In this document: in pieces, positions 42,562-52,200 of the stretch
How positions within the stretch are numbered: the stretch's first letter is position 1
How the letters are laid out: the number at the start of each line of letters is the position of its first letter
Source of the DNA: Fredinandcohnia onubensis
Lineage (GTDB): Bacteria > Bacillota > Bacilli > Bacillales > Bacillaceae_L
NCBI RefSeq assembly: GCF_002734215.1
Contig: NZ_NSEB01000007.1
Coordinates: 62,001-126,000, forward strand
Length of the DNA: 64,000 nt
Reading direction: 5' to 3'
Notes under the pieces: model-generated
Seen by the model: the letters and a program-made list of their open reading frames with translations, nothing else
What the model was told of the DNA's origin: nothing
Database searches by the model: none
Position numbers and translations under genes: made by a program

Positions 42562-43713
42562 TTGAATCGGTTATTTCTTGTAGCATTTATGCTTATTATT
42601 ACGGGCGTATTTGTAGCCTCCAATATCTATACTTTGATTCCAATTTACCCTAACATTTCAGCTTCCATCAATATTACGATTGAAAAAGCCGTGCTTGGAG
42701 GGAGCATTTTTTCATTTTTCTATGCGATTGGGTTACTAACCTTTGGTCCACTATCTGAAAGAATAGGTAGAAAAAAAGTGATCGTCTCTGGGTTATTCTT
42801 TTCAATTGTTACGACCTGGTTCGTTGGTTTTTCCTTTAATGAGGCAAGTCTATATGTTTTTCGTGGATTACAAGGGATTGCTCTTGGAAGCTTTGCACCG
42901 GTTGCGTTTGCCTATACATTTGAAATATTTCCAGTGCGACATCAAACCCTAGTTCTTGCCCTTATCAATAGCGGTTTTTTAATTGCAGGAATCCTTGGAC
43001 AGCTCATGAGCTCAAGTATCACTTATTTTTATGGGTGGGAGTATGTTTTTTATTGTTTTGCTGGGATCTATCTTGTCCTTTTTATAGGTAGTCTGTTTAT
43101 ATACCCCAGTGTGCCAGTTATGAAAAAGGCAGATGCCTCCCTCTTACAAGACTTTTATAAAATTATAAAAAACCCTTCATTAGTCATATGCTATATAATC
43201 ACTTTTTCAATTTTGCTTTCCTTTATTTCATTTTATGATGGTATTGGTCAGTACTTAAAAGGACGGCATGGGGTCGACGAACAGACATTATTCAAGATCA
43301 GGGCAATTGGCCTTATTGGTGCGTCTCTGTCTCTATTCACCGGAAAATTGGTTCAACAATTCGGGGACCGTCGAACATTATTAATTGGATTAAGTTTAGC
43401 TACCACTAGTCTTATTTGTCTTTTAATGTCCAAAACACCAGGAGTTATTGCTGTTTTAAGCATACCTTTTGTTGCTTCAATATCATTGCTCTTCCCTTCC
43501 ATCATATCCCTAGTAGGCAAATTGGGAGAACACGCACGTGGTTCCGCTATTTCATTATATTCCTTTACATTATTAACCGGCGCTAGCTTTGGTCCGATTA
43601 TAGCCTCAGCTTTAGATTTTTCTATTTTACTAGTAAGCCTTATTGGAGTGTTTATCTTCAACATAGCCTTAAGCATGCGGTTAAAATTATCCTATGAAAA
43701 AGGGTACCACTAG
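42562..43713 (+). CDS. MFS transporter
   Basis: 383 residues, TTG start after AAAGAGGTGG. Twelve hydrophobic segments and the MFS loop 2-3 motif GPLSERIGRKKVIVSG, with a related GKLVQQFGDRRTLLIG between helices 8 and 9. The substrate is unknown; the family includes drug and sugar exporters. The last codons are part of a terminator hairpin shared with the convergent RNR operon. Confidence 0.88.
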   Translation: MNRLFLVAFMLIITGVFVASNIYTLIPIYPNISASINITIEKAVLGGSIFSFFYAIGLLTFGPLSERIGRKKVIVSGLFFSIVTTWFVGFSFNEASLYVFRGLQGIALGSFAPVAFAYTFEIFPVRHQTLVLALINSGFLIAGILGQLMSSSITYFYGWEYVFYCFAGIYLVLFIGSLFIYPSVPVMKKADASLLQDFYKIIKNPSLVICYIITFSILLSFISFYDGIGQYLKGRHGVDEQTLFKIRAIGLIGASLSLFTGKLVQQFGDRRTLLIGLSLATTSLICLLMSKTPGVIAVLSIPFVASISLLFPSIISLVGKLGEHARGSAISLYSFTLLTGASFGPIIASALDFSILLVSLIGVFIFNIALSMRLKLSYEKGYH

Positions 43714-43728
43714 ACAGTGATACCCTTT
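43699..43728. terminator. Bidirectional terminator overlapping the MFS and flavodoxin gene ends
   Basis: AAAGGGTA-C-CACT pairs with AGTG-A-TACCCTTT (one mismatch) around AGAC. The stop codons of both convergent genes lie inside the stem, so the two genes end within four bases of each other. Confidence 0.85.
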
Positions 43729-44165
43729 TGACTATTAACTCGTTCTGTTACAACTCGGGCAAAGAGCTCGAACCGAGGTTCATCGATTCGCTGTGGCATT
43801 AATTCAATTTTTAAGGTCGCCGCTAACTTCGAGTGTACATAAAGCATATCGCGAAATGCATCAACCGCCCCACAAAAATTCGGATAGCATTGGTCTCCAG
43901 TACCAAAAACCCCTGTTACAATACCATTTGTAGGGCTGTTCTCAATGGCTCGATAAAGCCGAAGCATTTCGTGCGGAATTTCCCCATTCCCCCATGTATA
44001 GGTCCCTATGATCATGACATCAAATGATCCTAATTCGTAATAAGGAAAGTGTTCCACCTGATAGACATAACACTCAGTTGTATACCTTCTCATATAATAG
44101 TTGATGTTTTTTGCCGCTTCCTCTGTATTGCCTGTTATTGATGTATAGACAATGGCGACTTTCAT
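43710..44165 (-). CDS. Flavodoxin in the nrdEF operon
   Basis: 151 residues. The FMN-phosphate loop is TSITGNTEEAA at 8-18, and the FMN-ring loops are GTYTWGNGEIP and FGTGDQCYPNFCGA, typical of short-chain flavodoxins such as YkuN/YkuP. It follows nrdF by only 2 bp. In class Ib operons this place is usually taken by NrdI, a ~120-residue flavodoxin-like activase of NrdF, but this protein is longer and reads as a true flavodoxin. It may donate electrons for cofactor assembly or for another enzyme; it cannot be assigned to NrdI by sequence. Confidence 0.88.
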   Translation of the reverse strand: MKVAIVYTSITGNTEEAAKNINYYMRRYTTECYVYQVEHFPYYELGSFDVMIIGTYTWGNGEIPHEMLRLYRAIENSPTNGIVTGVFGTGDQCYPNFCGAVDAFRDMLYVHSKLAATLKIELMPQRIDEPRFELFARVVTERVNSQKGITV

Positions 44166-44167
44166 AC

Positions 44168-45214
44168 TTATAGCTCATCAAATCCATTGGATTGGGATAC
44201 CTTTGTATACGTCCGTGATTTTTGCTCGAAGAAGTCAGATTTGGTATCATTCATCATCTCATCACTAAATACCTGAATCCATGGCATTGGGTTTTCTTTT
44301 TCTTCATATAGATTTTGAAACCCAAGTTGACGGAAGCGCTTGTTCGCAAGGTACTCGACATACTCATCAAATTCACGTAAATCGATTCCATCAATGTCTT
44401 TTAAAATATAGCTTGCCCACTCTTTTTCAAGCTCTACTGCCTGTCCAATTGATTTATAAACATACTCTTTGTTTTCTTCGGTATTCAATTCTGGGTTCTC
44501 TGAAAAAAGAATTCGAACAAATTGTGCAATGAAATATGCATGCTGCATTTCATCCCTTTGAATATAGCTAATCATTGTACTAGTCTTAAGCATTTTTTGT
44601 TGCCTAGCTAGATTATAGAAAAAGGCAAAACCTGCATAAAAATAGATGCCTTCTAGATTAATTGAATTAATTGCTAACTTAAATAAGTTTTCCGGAGTTG
44701 GATGTTCCCTAAAACCTTCGTAAGCCTCTAAAATCAATTGATTCCTTTTTCGGACAATCGGGTCTTCCTTCGCCTGATTAAAACGATCCTTTTGTTCATT
44801 TAGTGGTACTAATGAGCTCAAAATATAGGAATATGATTCATTATGTACGGCTTCCTGTTGCGAAATCACTGCAAAAATGGCTTTAAAACTAGAGTCCGTC
44901 ACATAATCCATTACCTGGTTCATTGTCGGTGTTTGCAAACTATCTAATGATGCAAGTTGCGTGTTAATTCGTAAAAACACATCCTTTTCAATAGAACTTA
45001 GTTGATCCCATTGCTTGATATCATCCTGCATATTGATTTCTTGTGCTTTCCAAAAATTCGAAAGCAAGGTTTGATAGAGTGTATACATTTGTGGATATGC
45101 GATATCGTTCCAATTCAATAGTCCTGAGGTTTCCCCATTAATGATTCCTGTTGATTTATTCGGAAACTCTGGATTAAACAATTTTATTTTTGTTAATGGC
45201 TGATTACTCGTCAT
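44168..45214 (-). CDS. nrdF: Ribonucleoside-diphosphate reductase, beta subunit (NrdF)
   Basis: 348 residues. Di-metal ligands are visible in order: Asp in LASLDSLQTP, Glu and His in QQEAVHNESY, Glu in NLEGIYFYAG, and Glu and His in QRDEMQHAYF. The radical Tyr is the Y in HNESY (+4 after the His), so this is not a Tyr-less class Ic enzyme. NrdF makes the tyrosyl radical that activates NrdE. It begins 15 bp after the nrdE stop. Confidence 0.94.
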   Translation of the reverse strand: MTSNQPLTKIKLFNPEFPNKSTGIINGETSGLLNWNDIAYPQMYTLYQTLLSNFWKAQEINMQDDIKQWDQLSSIEKDVFLRINTQLASLDSLQTPTMNQVMDYVTDSSFKAIFAVISQQEAVHNESYSYILSSLVPLNEQKDRFNQAKEDPIVRKRNQLILEAYEGFREHPTPENLFKLAINSINLEGIYFYAGFAFFYNLARQQKMLKTSTMISYIQRDEMQHAYFIAQFVRILFSENPELNTEENKEYVYKSIGQAVELEKEWASYILKDIDGIDLREFDEYVEYLANKRFRQLGFQNLYEEKENPMPWIQVFSDEMMNDTKSDFFEQKSRTYTKVSQSNGFDEL

Positions 45215-45229
45215 CGTCTTGATTCCCCC

Positions 45230-47518
45230 TTAACTATGGCATAGTTCACATTCTTCAATTTCTGCTTGTGACGTGCTTCTCACATAATACGTTGTCTTAA
45301 GTCCTTGTCTCCAAGCCTCTAAGTGAAGCTGTAAAAGATCCTTTGCTTTAATGTCATGTCTCACATACAGATTGAAGCTAATTCCCTGGTCGATATGACG
45401 TTGGCGTGCTGCATTTTGTCTAATGCTCCAAACCTGATCCACCTCATGACGTGCTTTTCGATAAAACTCGTACGTCTTATGATTGATATCAGGTGCGGTA
45501 ACTTTAAACTTAAAATTCTTTTTTTCCTCCGCATATTCAGCCGCATAGATTGGGTCAATTCCATCTGTGGAACCTCCTATTTTAGCTGTCGATGAATTTG
45601 GCGCCACAGCCATTAGCCAGCCATTGCGCACACCATGTTTTGATATATTTTCTTGAAGCTTACTCCATCGTTCCGACGAATACTTTCTGCGAGTAAAATA
45701 GATGCCCGATTCCCATTCAGAACCTTTAAATTTACTATAGGCTCCTTTTTCCTTCGCTAGCTCCATCGATGATTGGATTGCATTGTAAGCAACTGCTTCA
45801 TATAGTTCATCTGCATATTGAACAGCTTCATCAGATTCCCAGTAAATACCCTTTAATGCTAAAAGATGATGCCAACCAAAGGTACCTAATCCTACTGCTC
45901 GAAACTTCTTATTTGTGAGGTCGGCTTGTTTAACCGATATCGTATTTAAATCTACAACATTATCAAGCATCCTAACCTGGATTCGAATTATTCGTTCAAG
46001 GACATCGTCTCCGATAGCTCGTGGGAGATTGACAGATGACAGATTACAAACCACAAAATCACCTGGTTTTCGAATGATCACAACATTTCCTTCATCGTCG
46101 ATATACTCTTTCGTAATCGCTGTTGCTGACATATTTTGTGCGATTTCTGTACATAAATTACTGCAAAATATCGAGGTTCGTCCTGTTCCTAAAAGGTGTT
46201 TGTTCGGATTCTGGCGATTTACTTCATCGCGATAAAACATGTAAGGTGTTCCTGTTTCTAATTGAGCAATCATAATCCTTGCCATGACATCCATAGCGCG
46301 ATAGGATTTACGTGGTAAAAGTGGATGATTCACAGCTTCCACGTATTTTTCAGTGAAGTATTTTTCATCCTCTTCATCGTAAAAGTCCTCGAGTCCTAAT
46401 GGGTTTCCGTTCTCATCTTTCCAACCCAGGATTTGCTTTACTTCATGTGGACAAAAAGTGTGCCACTCCCCAATACTTCTGCCGTTCTCATCTACCTCTT
46501 GCAGCTTTTCCATAAATAAATCAGGTACGGAAACCCCTGTAAAAATATCATGGGCCTTACGGCGTTCGTCTCCATTATTTGTTTTTAAGTCAAGAAAACC
46601 GTTCATAATATCTTTGTGAAAAAGGTCTAAATAGATGGCAATTGCTCCTTGGCGTTGTCCTAATTGATCAACGCTTACTGCTGTATCGTTGATCAGGCGA
46701 ATCCATGGAACGATCCCAGAAGAATTCCCTTTGAATTTCTTTATGTCAGAGCCTAACGCGCGAACTTTGCCATAGTATACGCCAATTCCGCCACCATCTT
46801 TTGATAATCTAGCAATATCCCAGTTGTTTAAATAAATGCCATCAAGTGAGTCTTCAACAGTATCAATGAAACAAGAGGACAACTGACCAAAACTTTTACC
46901 TGCATTTGATAGAGTTGGAGTGGCGACTGTCATGTATAAATTACTTAATGCCCAATAGGCTTCTTTCACGTAAGCAAGACGAACTTCCCTTACCTCATGC
47001 TGCATTAATGTCATCGCAATTATCATGAATCGCTCCTGTGGAAGTTCGTAAATATTTCGTTCGTAGGCCCTTGCAAGATAGCGATCCGCTAATAAAAATA
47101 AACCAATGTATGTAAATAAATGATCCTTAGAAGAATCAATTACATCTCCTAGTTCAATTATTTCATCCTTAGAATAGGAGTTTATTAATTCATTAGAATA
47201 TATTCCTTTTGATGTTAGTTCCTTTAACAACTCATACAAACTGCCATATTTTAGAGCACTGTTGTAATTTCGATTAGTTGCAGCTTTTTCATACAGTTCA
47301 TTTAAATAGAGATTAGCCGCTAAATATGTCCAGTTGGGTTGATCCATGGCAATTTTGTTTAAAGAATAAAAAAGTGCATGCTGGTTCGCTTCAAATGTCT
47401 TGAAATTCATTCCCTGTAATTTGTTTCGAATTTCTGTCGTGTCGAGCTGGTAGGTACTTTCTGCATATTCAAGCGAGTGTAAAACTGAATCCAATTCCCC
47501 TTGTGTTGTAATATTCAT
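45230..47518 (-). CDS. nrdE: Ribonucleoside-diphosphate reductase, alpha subunit (NrdE)
   Basis: 762 residues, somewhat longer than usual class Ib NrdE, and without an obvious N-terminal ATP cone. Catalytic cysteines are seen in SSCFIDTVEDS, FCSNLCTEIAQ (thiyl Cys with the Asn and Glu) and VVCNLSSVNL, and the C-terminal redox pair is CELC in IEECELCHS. It reduces NDPs to dNDPs. GGGAGAG precedes the ATG. Its leader carries a cobalamin riboswitch with a terminator, so transcription into the operon is predicted to stop when cobalamin is abundant. Confidence 0.94.
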   Translation of the reverse strand: MNITTQGELDSVLHSLEYAESTYQLDTTEIRNKLQGMNFKTFEANQHALFYSLNKIAMDQPNWTYLAANLYLNELYEKAATNRNYNSALKYGSLYELLKELTSKGIYSNELINSYSKDEIIELGDVIDSSKDHLFTYIGLFLLADRYLARAYERNIYELPQERFMIIAMTLMQHEVREVRLAYVKEAYWALSNLYMTVATPTLSNAGKSFGQLSSCFIDTVEDSLDGIYLNNWDIARLSKDGGGIGVYYGKVRALGSDIKKFKGNSSGIVPWIRLINDTAVSVDQLGQRQGAIAIYLDLFHKDIMNGFLDLKTNNGDERRKAHDIFTGVSVPDLFMEKLQEVDENGRSIGEWHTFCPHEVKQILGWKDENGNPLGLEDFYDEEDEKYFTEKYVEAVNHPLLPRKSYRAMDVMARIMIAQLETGTPYMFYRDEVNRQNPNKHLLGTGRTSIFCSNLCTEIAQNMSATAITKEYIDDEGNVVIIRKPGDFVVCNLSSVNLPRAIGDDVLERIIRIQVRMLDNVVDLNTISVKQADLTNKKFRAVGLGTFGWHHLLALKGIYWESDEAVQYADELYEAVAYNAIQSSMELAKEKGAYSKFKGSEWESGIYFTRRKYSSERWSKLQENISKHGVRNGWLMAVAPNSSTAKIGGSTDGIDPIYAAEYAEEKKNFKFKVTAPDINHKTYEFYRKARHEVDQVWSIRQNAARQRHIDQGISFNLYVRHDIKAKDLLQLHLEAWRQGLKTTYYVRSTSQAEIEECELCHS

Positions 47519-47548
47519 CTATTTCTCTCCCTTAACAATTTATTCGCT

Positions 47549-47865
47549 AAAATAAAAAATCCGCCCAATTGAATTGAGCGGATGAAACGATAACATCAAG
47601 AGAGCACAAGAGTTGCCCTACCTGTCGCCACCGTTTCATCTTCCCAATCCCCGAAGAAGGTGAAACATCTTAAGAAAAGACAGGTCTCCTGACTAATGCG
47701 TCACTCTACTTTGAACCCTTCCCATATAAGCACCTTTAATTAAGTGATCTTATACAGTGGTCTGTTCATTTCGTCAGCATTTACAGTTGCGGGGGCAGTT
47801 CTGGATTTTCACCAGATTCCCTTTTAAGCACAAATGGCATCTTTTTCCCAAGGCTAAACACAATA
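47549..47865 (-). ncRNA. Cobalamin riboswitch upstream of nrdEF
   Basis: Read on the minus strand, the leader has AAAAGGGAATCTGGTG, ATCCAGAACTGCCCCCGCAA followed by CTGTAA (the conserved adenosylcobalamin core), ACCACTG and, about 100 bases later, the B12 box GTCAGGAGACCTGTC at about 47671-47685. This set is diagnostic of the cobalamin class. Approximate aptamer limits are 47660-47865. It is followed by an expression platform with a terminator just before nrdE. In other bacteria the same switch represses class I RNR genes when a B12-dependent class II RNR is present; that second enzyme is not in this window. Confidence 0.93.
47559..47583 (-). terminator. Riboswitch-controlled terminator of nrdE
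   Basis: On the minus strand ATCCGCTCAATT pairs with AATTGGGCGGAT (one G-U) and a T run follows, 41 bp before the nrdE start. Upstream, GATGAAACG (minus strand, complement of 47632-47640) can pair perfectly with CGTTTCATC (complement of 47581-47589), which overlaps the terminator's first arm, so it can act as an antiterminator. Confidence 0.85.
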
Positions 47866-47912
47866 TGTAGTTGTTAATATTCAAAATCTATCAATATATA
47901 CTATTACATTTA

Positions 47913-47941
47913 ATAATAAGGGACACCTACTATTTTAGCAA
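47913..47941 (-). promoter_or_regulatory. Predicted sigma-A promoter of the nrdEF transcript
   Basis: On the minus strand TTGCTA (47936-47941), a 17-bp spacer and TATTAT (47913-47918). It lies just upstream of the cobalamin aptamer and would give a leader of about 385 bases. The rest of the gap to 48078 holds no other feature I can support. Confidence 0.6.
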
Positions 47942-48078
47942 GACAAAAAATGACAATTATTTCTCGAGAAATAATACCTTGTACTTTTTCTTGTGGGGAA
48001 AAAGTGTATGATATCTTTAGTAAATAGAAATCATAGTGTAGGGCAACTTACTGATTATAAAAAAGGAGTGTTTTGTGA

Positions 48079-48489
48079 ATGAAAGGACAAGCGACACCTT
48101 ATTTAATGTTTAATGGGAATGCGAAAGAAGCCTTGGAATATTATCAGGAAATATTTGAGGGTGAAATATTGGATGTTCAAACATATGCTCAGGCAGGTTA
48201 TGAAACTCAGGACTGGGCTAATAACCGACTTATTCATGGTAAATTCAAAAAGAACGAATTCTTACTAATGGTATCAGATGACTCTCCCGACCAAAGTGTA
48301 ACCTTTGGAAACAATATCTCTTTAGTTATAGAATTTGAAGGTGAAGAGGAAATTACGAAAACTTATAATGACCTAAAGCAAAAAGGCACTGTGTTCATGG
48401 AATTACAGGATACATTTTGGGGTGCAAAATATGCAAAAGTAAAGGACCAATTCGGGATCATTTGGGACTTAAACTATGAAATGAAGTAA
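48079..48489 (+). CDS. VOC-superfamily (PhnB-like) protein
   Basis: 136 residues. The PhnB/DUF-type vicinal-oxygen-chelate fold starts TPYLMFNGNAKEALEYYQEIF and closes with VKDQFGIIWDLNYE, as in the 3-demethylubiquinone-methyltransferase-like family of glyoxalase relatives. The metal site and substrate are uncertain. AAAAGGAGTG precedes the ATG. Monocistronic with a strong terminator. Confidence 0.85.
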   Translation: MKGQATPYLMFNGNAKEALEYYQEIFEGEILDVQTYAQAGYETQDWANNRLIHGKFKKNEFLLMVSDDSPDQSVTFGNNISLVIEFEGEEEITKTYNDLKQKGTVFMELQDTFWGAKYAKVKDQFGIIWDLNYEMK

Positions 48490-48493
48490 ATGA

Positions 48494-48518
48494 AATTCCC
48501 CTAGCACCTAGGGGAATT
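48494..48518. terminator. Bidirectional rho-independent terminator
   Basis: AATTCCCCTA pairs with TAGGGGAATT around a 5-base loop, followed by a T run. Serves the VOC gene and the convergent acetyltransferase gene. Confidence 0.9.
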
Positions 48519-48522
48519 GTTT

Positions 48523-49062
48523 TTATTTCTTCCATTCATGTTTTAGCAGACCATAAAAGTACATATCAAATCGCTTCCCGTCACGTTCTAGAAATTCTCT
48601 TGAGGTGCCTTCTCTAACAAATCCTAACTTTTCATACAATGCGATGGCCCGCTCATTGTACTGAAAAACGGATAATTGGATTCTATGAAGATTTAATTCT
48701 TGGAAAGCAAAATCCAACACGAGCTGCATGGCTTCGTATCCAAGCCCTCGATTACGGTTTCCTTCTCCACCTATTGCAATTGCTAGCCATGCATTTCGAT
48801 GCGGCCAAATAATACTGTCAATGTCCACAAATCCAACTAATTTATCAGTCTCCAATTCTTTAATGCCAAATACAAACTCTTTCTCGTTTTTCTGCTCAAC
48901 CCACTCTTTAAAAGCTGAAGGATGTTTAGGAAAGGATGGTAAAGTGTCTAGATTTCTAAGAAACTCTTGATCCTCATACCAACTTACAATGGACGGAACA
49001 TCTTCTTCTTTAATTCTAACAAGCTGGACTTTTTTTCCTCTTAACAAATTGTACGTAATCAT
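48523..49062 (-). CDS. RimJ/RimL-type GNAT acetyltransferase
   Basis: 179 residues. It has the RimL-like N-terminal LVRIKEEDVPSIVSWYED and the acetyl-CoA motif GGEGNRNRGLGYEAM, followed by LNLHRIQLSVFQYNERAIALYEKLGF. Members acetylate N-terminal or polyamine amino groups. The target is not indicated by the context. The ATG is at 49062. Confidence 0.87.
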   Translation of the reverse strand: MITYNLLRGKKVQLVRIKEEDVPSIVSWYEDQEFLRNLDTLPSFPKHPSAFKEWVEQKNEKEFVFGIKELETDKLVGFVDIDSIIWPHRNAWLAIAIGGEGNRNRGLGYEAMQLVLDFAFQELNLHRIQLSVFQYNERAIALYEKLGFVREGTSREFLERDGKRFDMYFYGLLKHEWKK

Positions 49063-49147
49063 CGAATTACTCCCTTATTTTTACTATGAGAGTAATTCAA
49101 CATTTTTGGTAAAAATCCTTTAGAAATTTTTTTCAGGTCATATAAAA

Positions 49148-49180
49148 AACGAGAGAAAAACACTACGTTTTTCTCTCGTT
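49148..49180 (-). terminator. Terminator of the surface nuclease gene
   Basis: A perfect 14-bp stem (AACGAGAGAAAAAC with GTTTTTCTCTCGTT), loop ACTAC. On the minus strand the T run follows, so it terminates the large gene; it can also stop transcripts from the other side. Confidence 0.9.
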
Positions 49181-49200
49181 ACTAGCTTTTTGATAGTCTA

Positions 49201-52200
49201 TTAAGCTGTTTTTCTCCTGTTTACATAGAGGAGACCAACAGCTACTAGGATTAGCGAAAGTCCAATCACTAACATGTTAGCCATATTCGTAGCTGTTATA
49301 GGAAGTTTTTTCCCTCCATTAGAATTCTTCGAGTCAGAGTCTTTTACAGTTGAGTCATTTGTATCAGAATCTTTCACTTCAGAACCTGGAATTTCCTTAG
49401 TCTCTTCAACTTCTAACACACCAAATGTACTAAAGTGATCGGTAGTAGCAGTAATTTTGCCATCTTTGTATTCGCCACCGACCAATTCCCATTCCTTACT
49501 TTGTGGATTCCAATAGAAAACCTTCACTTTTTTCGGATCATCCACTGTTTTAGGGTCAATCGAAAAAGTCATTGTGACTTTTTCGTTAAACTTGTGATAG
49601 CCCTTGCCCTCAGATTTGATTGTAAAATCATAGGCAACTAAAGCATCCTTACGATTGTCCTTCTGTACTTTAATTTCCGTTTCACTATCAGGTAAGATAG
49701 ATGAAGGAATTTGAAGGTCAACCACGCCATTTGAGATGATTAAAGTTGCATTTGCTGCTTTAAGTTTCGCAATGGCTTCAGGGCTCAATGATACAAAAAT
49801 TGTATTTTTCTTTTCAGGAACTTCAACTCTGACAATAGCACCATCTTTTAGATCACCTAAATCATCTGCAGATACTACATATTTGTTTCCTTTTTCGACT
49901 TCTGGAGTAACAACAATAATTTGCGGTTCCTCCTCGCCAGGTGTTGGTTGCTCCTCGCCTGGAGTTTCCGTAACATCAACGATTCTATCTTCAGTTTCAG
50001 TTGGGATTCCCTCACTACCAAGACTTACTAAGTGATCACGGAAGTTTTCCCAATCCGAAAGTCCTAAATCTGTTACACGGCCTTCTTCGTAGGCTTTTGC
50101 AAATACATCATAGCCGTCTCCACCTTTAGCAGTGAAAGCATTTGTAGCAATAATATAGGTAGCATTATCATCAACAGCTACTAGATTTCCATTAGCATCT
50201 TCGATATAAACTGCAACTACACGTTCGCCCGCTGGTTTCGTAGAATCGAATTCTACCTTGCCTCCTGCAACATGTAGGAAACCACCATTCTCACCCGGAT
50301 ACTTGCTAACAGAAATTTCAAACGCTTCTTTCAGCTCAGCACCTGTTAATTCCATCGTAGCTAACGTGTTACCAAATGGAAGAACTGTGATTACTTCACC
50401 GACTGTGATTGGGCCTTCATTAATTGCTGCACGAATGCCACCGCCATTTTGTAATGCCATCACTACATTTTCACCAGTAAATTCTTTTGCTTTTTTAAGC
50501 ATTCCATCTGTAATTAAGTTTCCTAAGATTGTTTCGTTTTTACGTACACTTGGTTTTGTATTATCACCATTTGTACGTGGGTTTGCTAATTCTATAGGAG
50601 TGGATACTCCGATTTCCTCTTGTGCTACTTTGTCAACCTGGGCTTTGTACGGTGCTAAAACTTCTGCTGCTTCAGGGTCAGCCTCTTGATCACCGATTGA
50701 AATTAATTCACCAGCATGTTCAATCACTACACCTTTTTCATCGAATACTACATCTAGCACACCTAGGTTGCTATTCGCATTACCTGTTTGAACGATTACT
50801 GTAGGTGTTGCATCTTTTGCAACAACGGATGGCACATCCAATGCTGTATGACTATGTCCACCTACAATAACATCAATGCCTTCTACTTGTTCAGCTAGGA
50901 TTAAGTCGTTATCAACCGCAGCATTATCATCATAACCAATATGTGTTAATGCGATAATTTTGTTGACACCTTTTGCTTCAAAAGCTTCAACAGCTTTTGC
51001 AGCTTCTTGTAGATAGTTTTCAAATGCTATTGAACCTGGGCTTGAAATGTCAGCAGTTTCTTCTGTTGTTAAACCGAAGATACCGACTTTCTCACCGTTA
51101 ACCTCTTTGATGATCCCATTGTAAATTTGTCCGTTATCAATTTCAGATGCGATAGAATCATTGAAAATTCCATCAAATTTAGCATCCTTCGAGAAATCAA
51201 CATTGGCACTGACAAATGGGAACTTAGCTCCCTTGATAAATTCAACTAATTTTTGATGTCCTTCAGATGAAGAACCTAAGTCAAATTCATGGTTACCAAA
51301 GGTCATTGCATCGAAGCCCATTAAATTCATCATGGCTAAATCTGCTTTTCCAAGGAACTCATTAAAATACAGTGTTCCTGTAAATGCATCTCCTGCATGA
51401 AGAAGTAGTGCATTCGGATCTTTCGCTCTTTCATCTTTCACTGCCGTTACCGTTTTAGGCATCTTATCTAAGGCAGCATGCGTATCGTTTGTATGCAGTA
51501 CCGTTAAGTTAAATTGACCTTCCACATCAACGATTCTACCTTCAACCTCAGTTGGAATTCCCTCGCTTCCAAGACTTACTAAATGGTCACGGAAGTTTTC
51601 CCAATCAGAAAGACCTAAGTCTGTTACACGGCCTTCTTCGTAGGCTTTTGCAAATACGTCATAGCCGTCTCCACCTTTAGCTGTGAAGGCGTTAGTTGCG
51701 ATAGTATACATCTTCTCATCTTGTACTTCGATATACTCACCATCTTCGTTCAGGTAAGATACGGATACCACGCGTTCATGTTCTGGTTTAGTCGAGTCAA
51801 ATTTAACTTTACCGCCAGCAAGATGTAAAAATCCACCATTTTCTCCAGGGTACTTGCTTACGGAGATTTCAAATGCCTCTTTCAATTCAGCACCAGTAAT
51901 ATCCATTGTTGCTAACGTGTTACCAAATGGAAGAACTGTAATTACTTCACCAGTTGTAATTGGGCCAGCATCGATAGCAGCACGGATACCACCGCCGTTT
52001 TGTAAAGCCATTATCACGTCTTTACCTGTGAATGATTTTGCTTTTTCAAGCATACCGTCTGTAATTAAGTTCCCAAGAATCGTTTCGTTTCTACGTACGC
52101 TTGGTTTTGTATCATCACCACTTGTACGTGGGTTTTCTAATTCAATAGGAGTTGAAACTCCGATTTCTGTATTAGCCACTTCTTCAACTTTTGCCTTGAA

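Noticed and set aside
44168-45214. Tyr-less class Ic RNR beta subunit
   Set aside because: The radical Tyr is present four residues after the His in the QQEAVHNESY segment.
50258-50689. Plus-strand frames opposite the nucleotidase modules (also 51854-52219)
   Set aside because: They are mirror frames of the two duplicated modules in the large surface protein; their similarity to each other just reflects that duplication.
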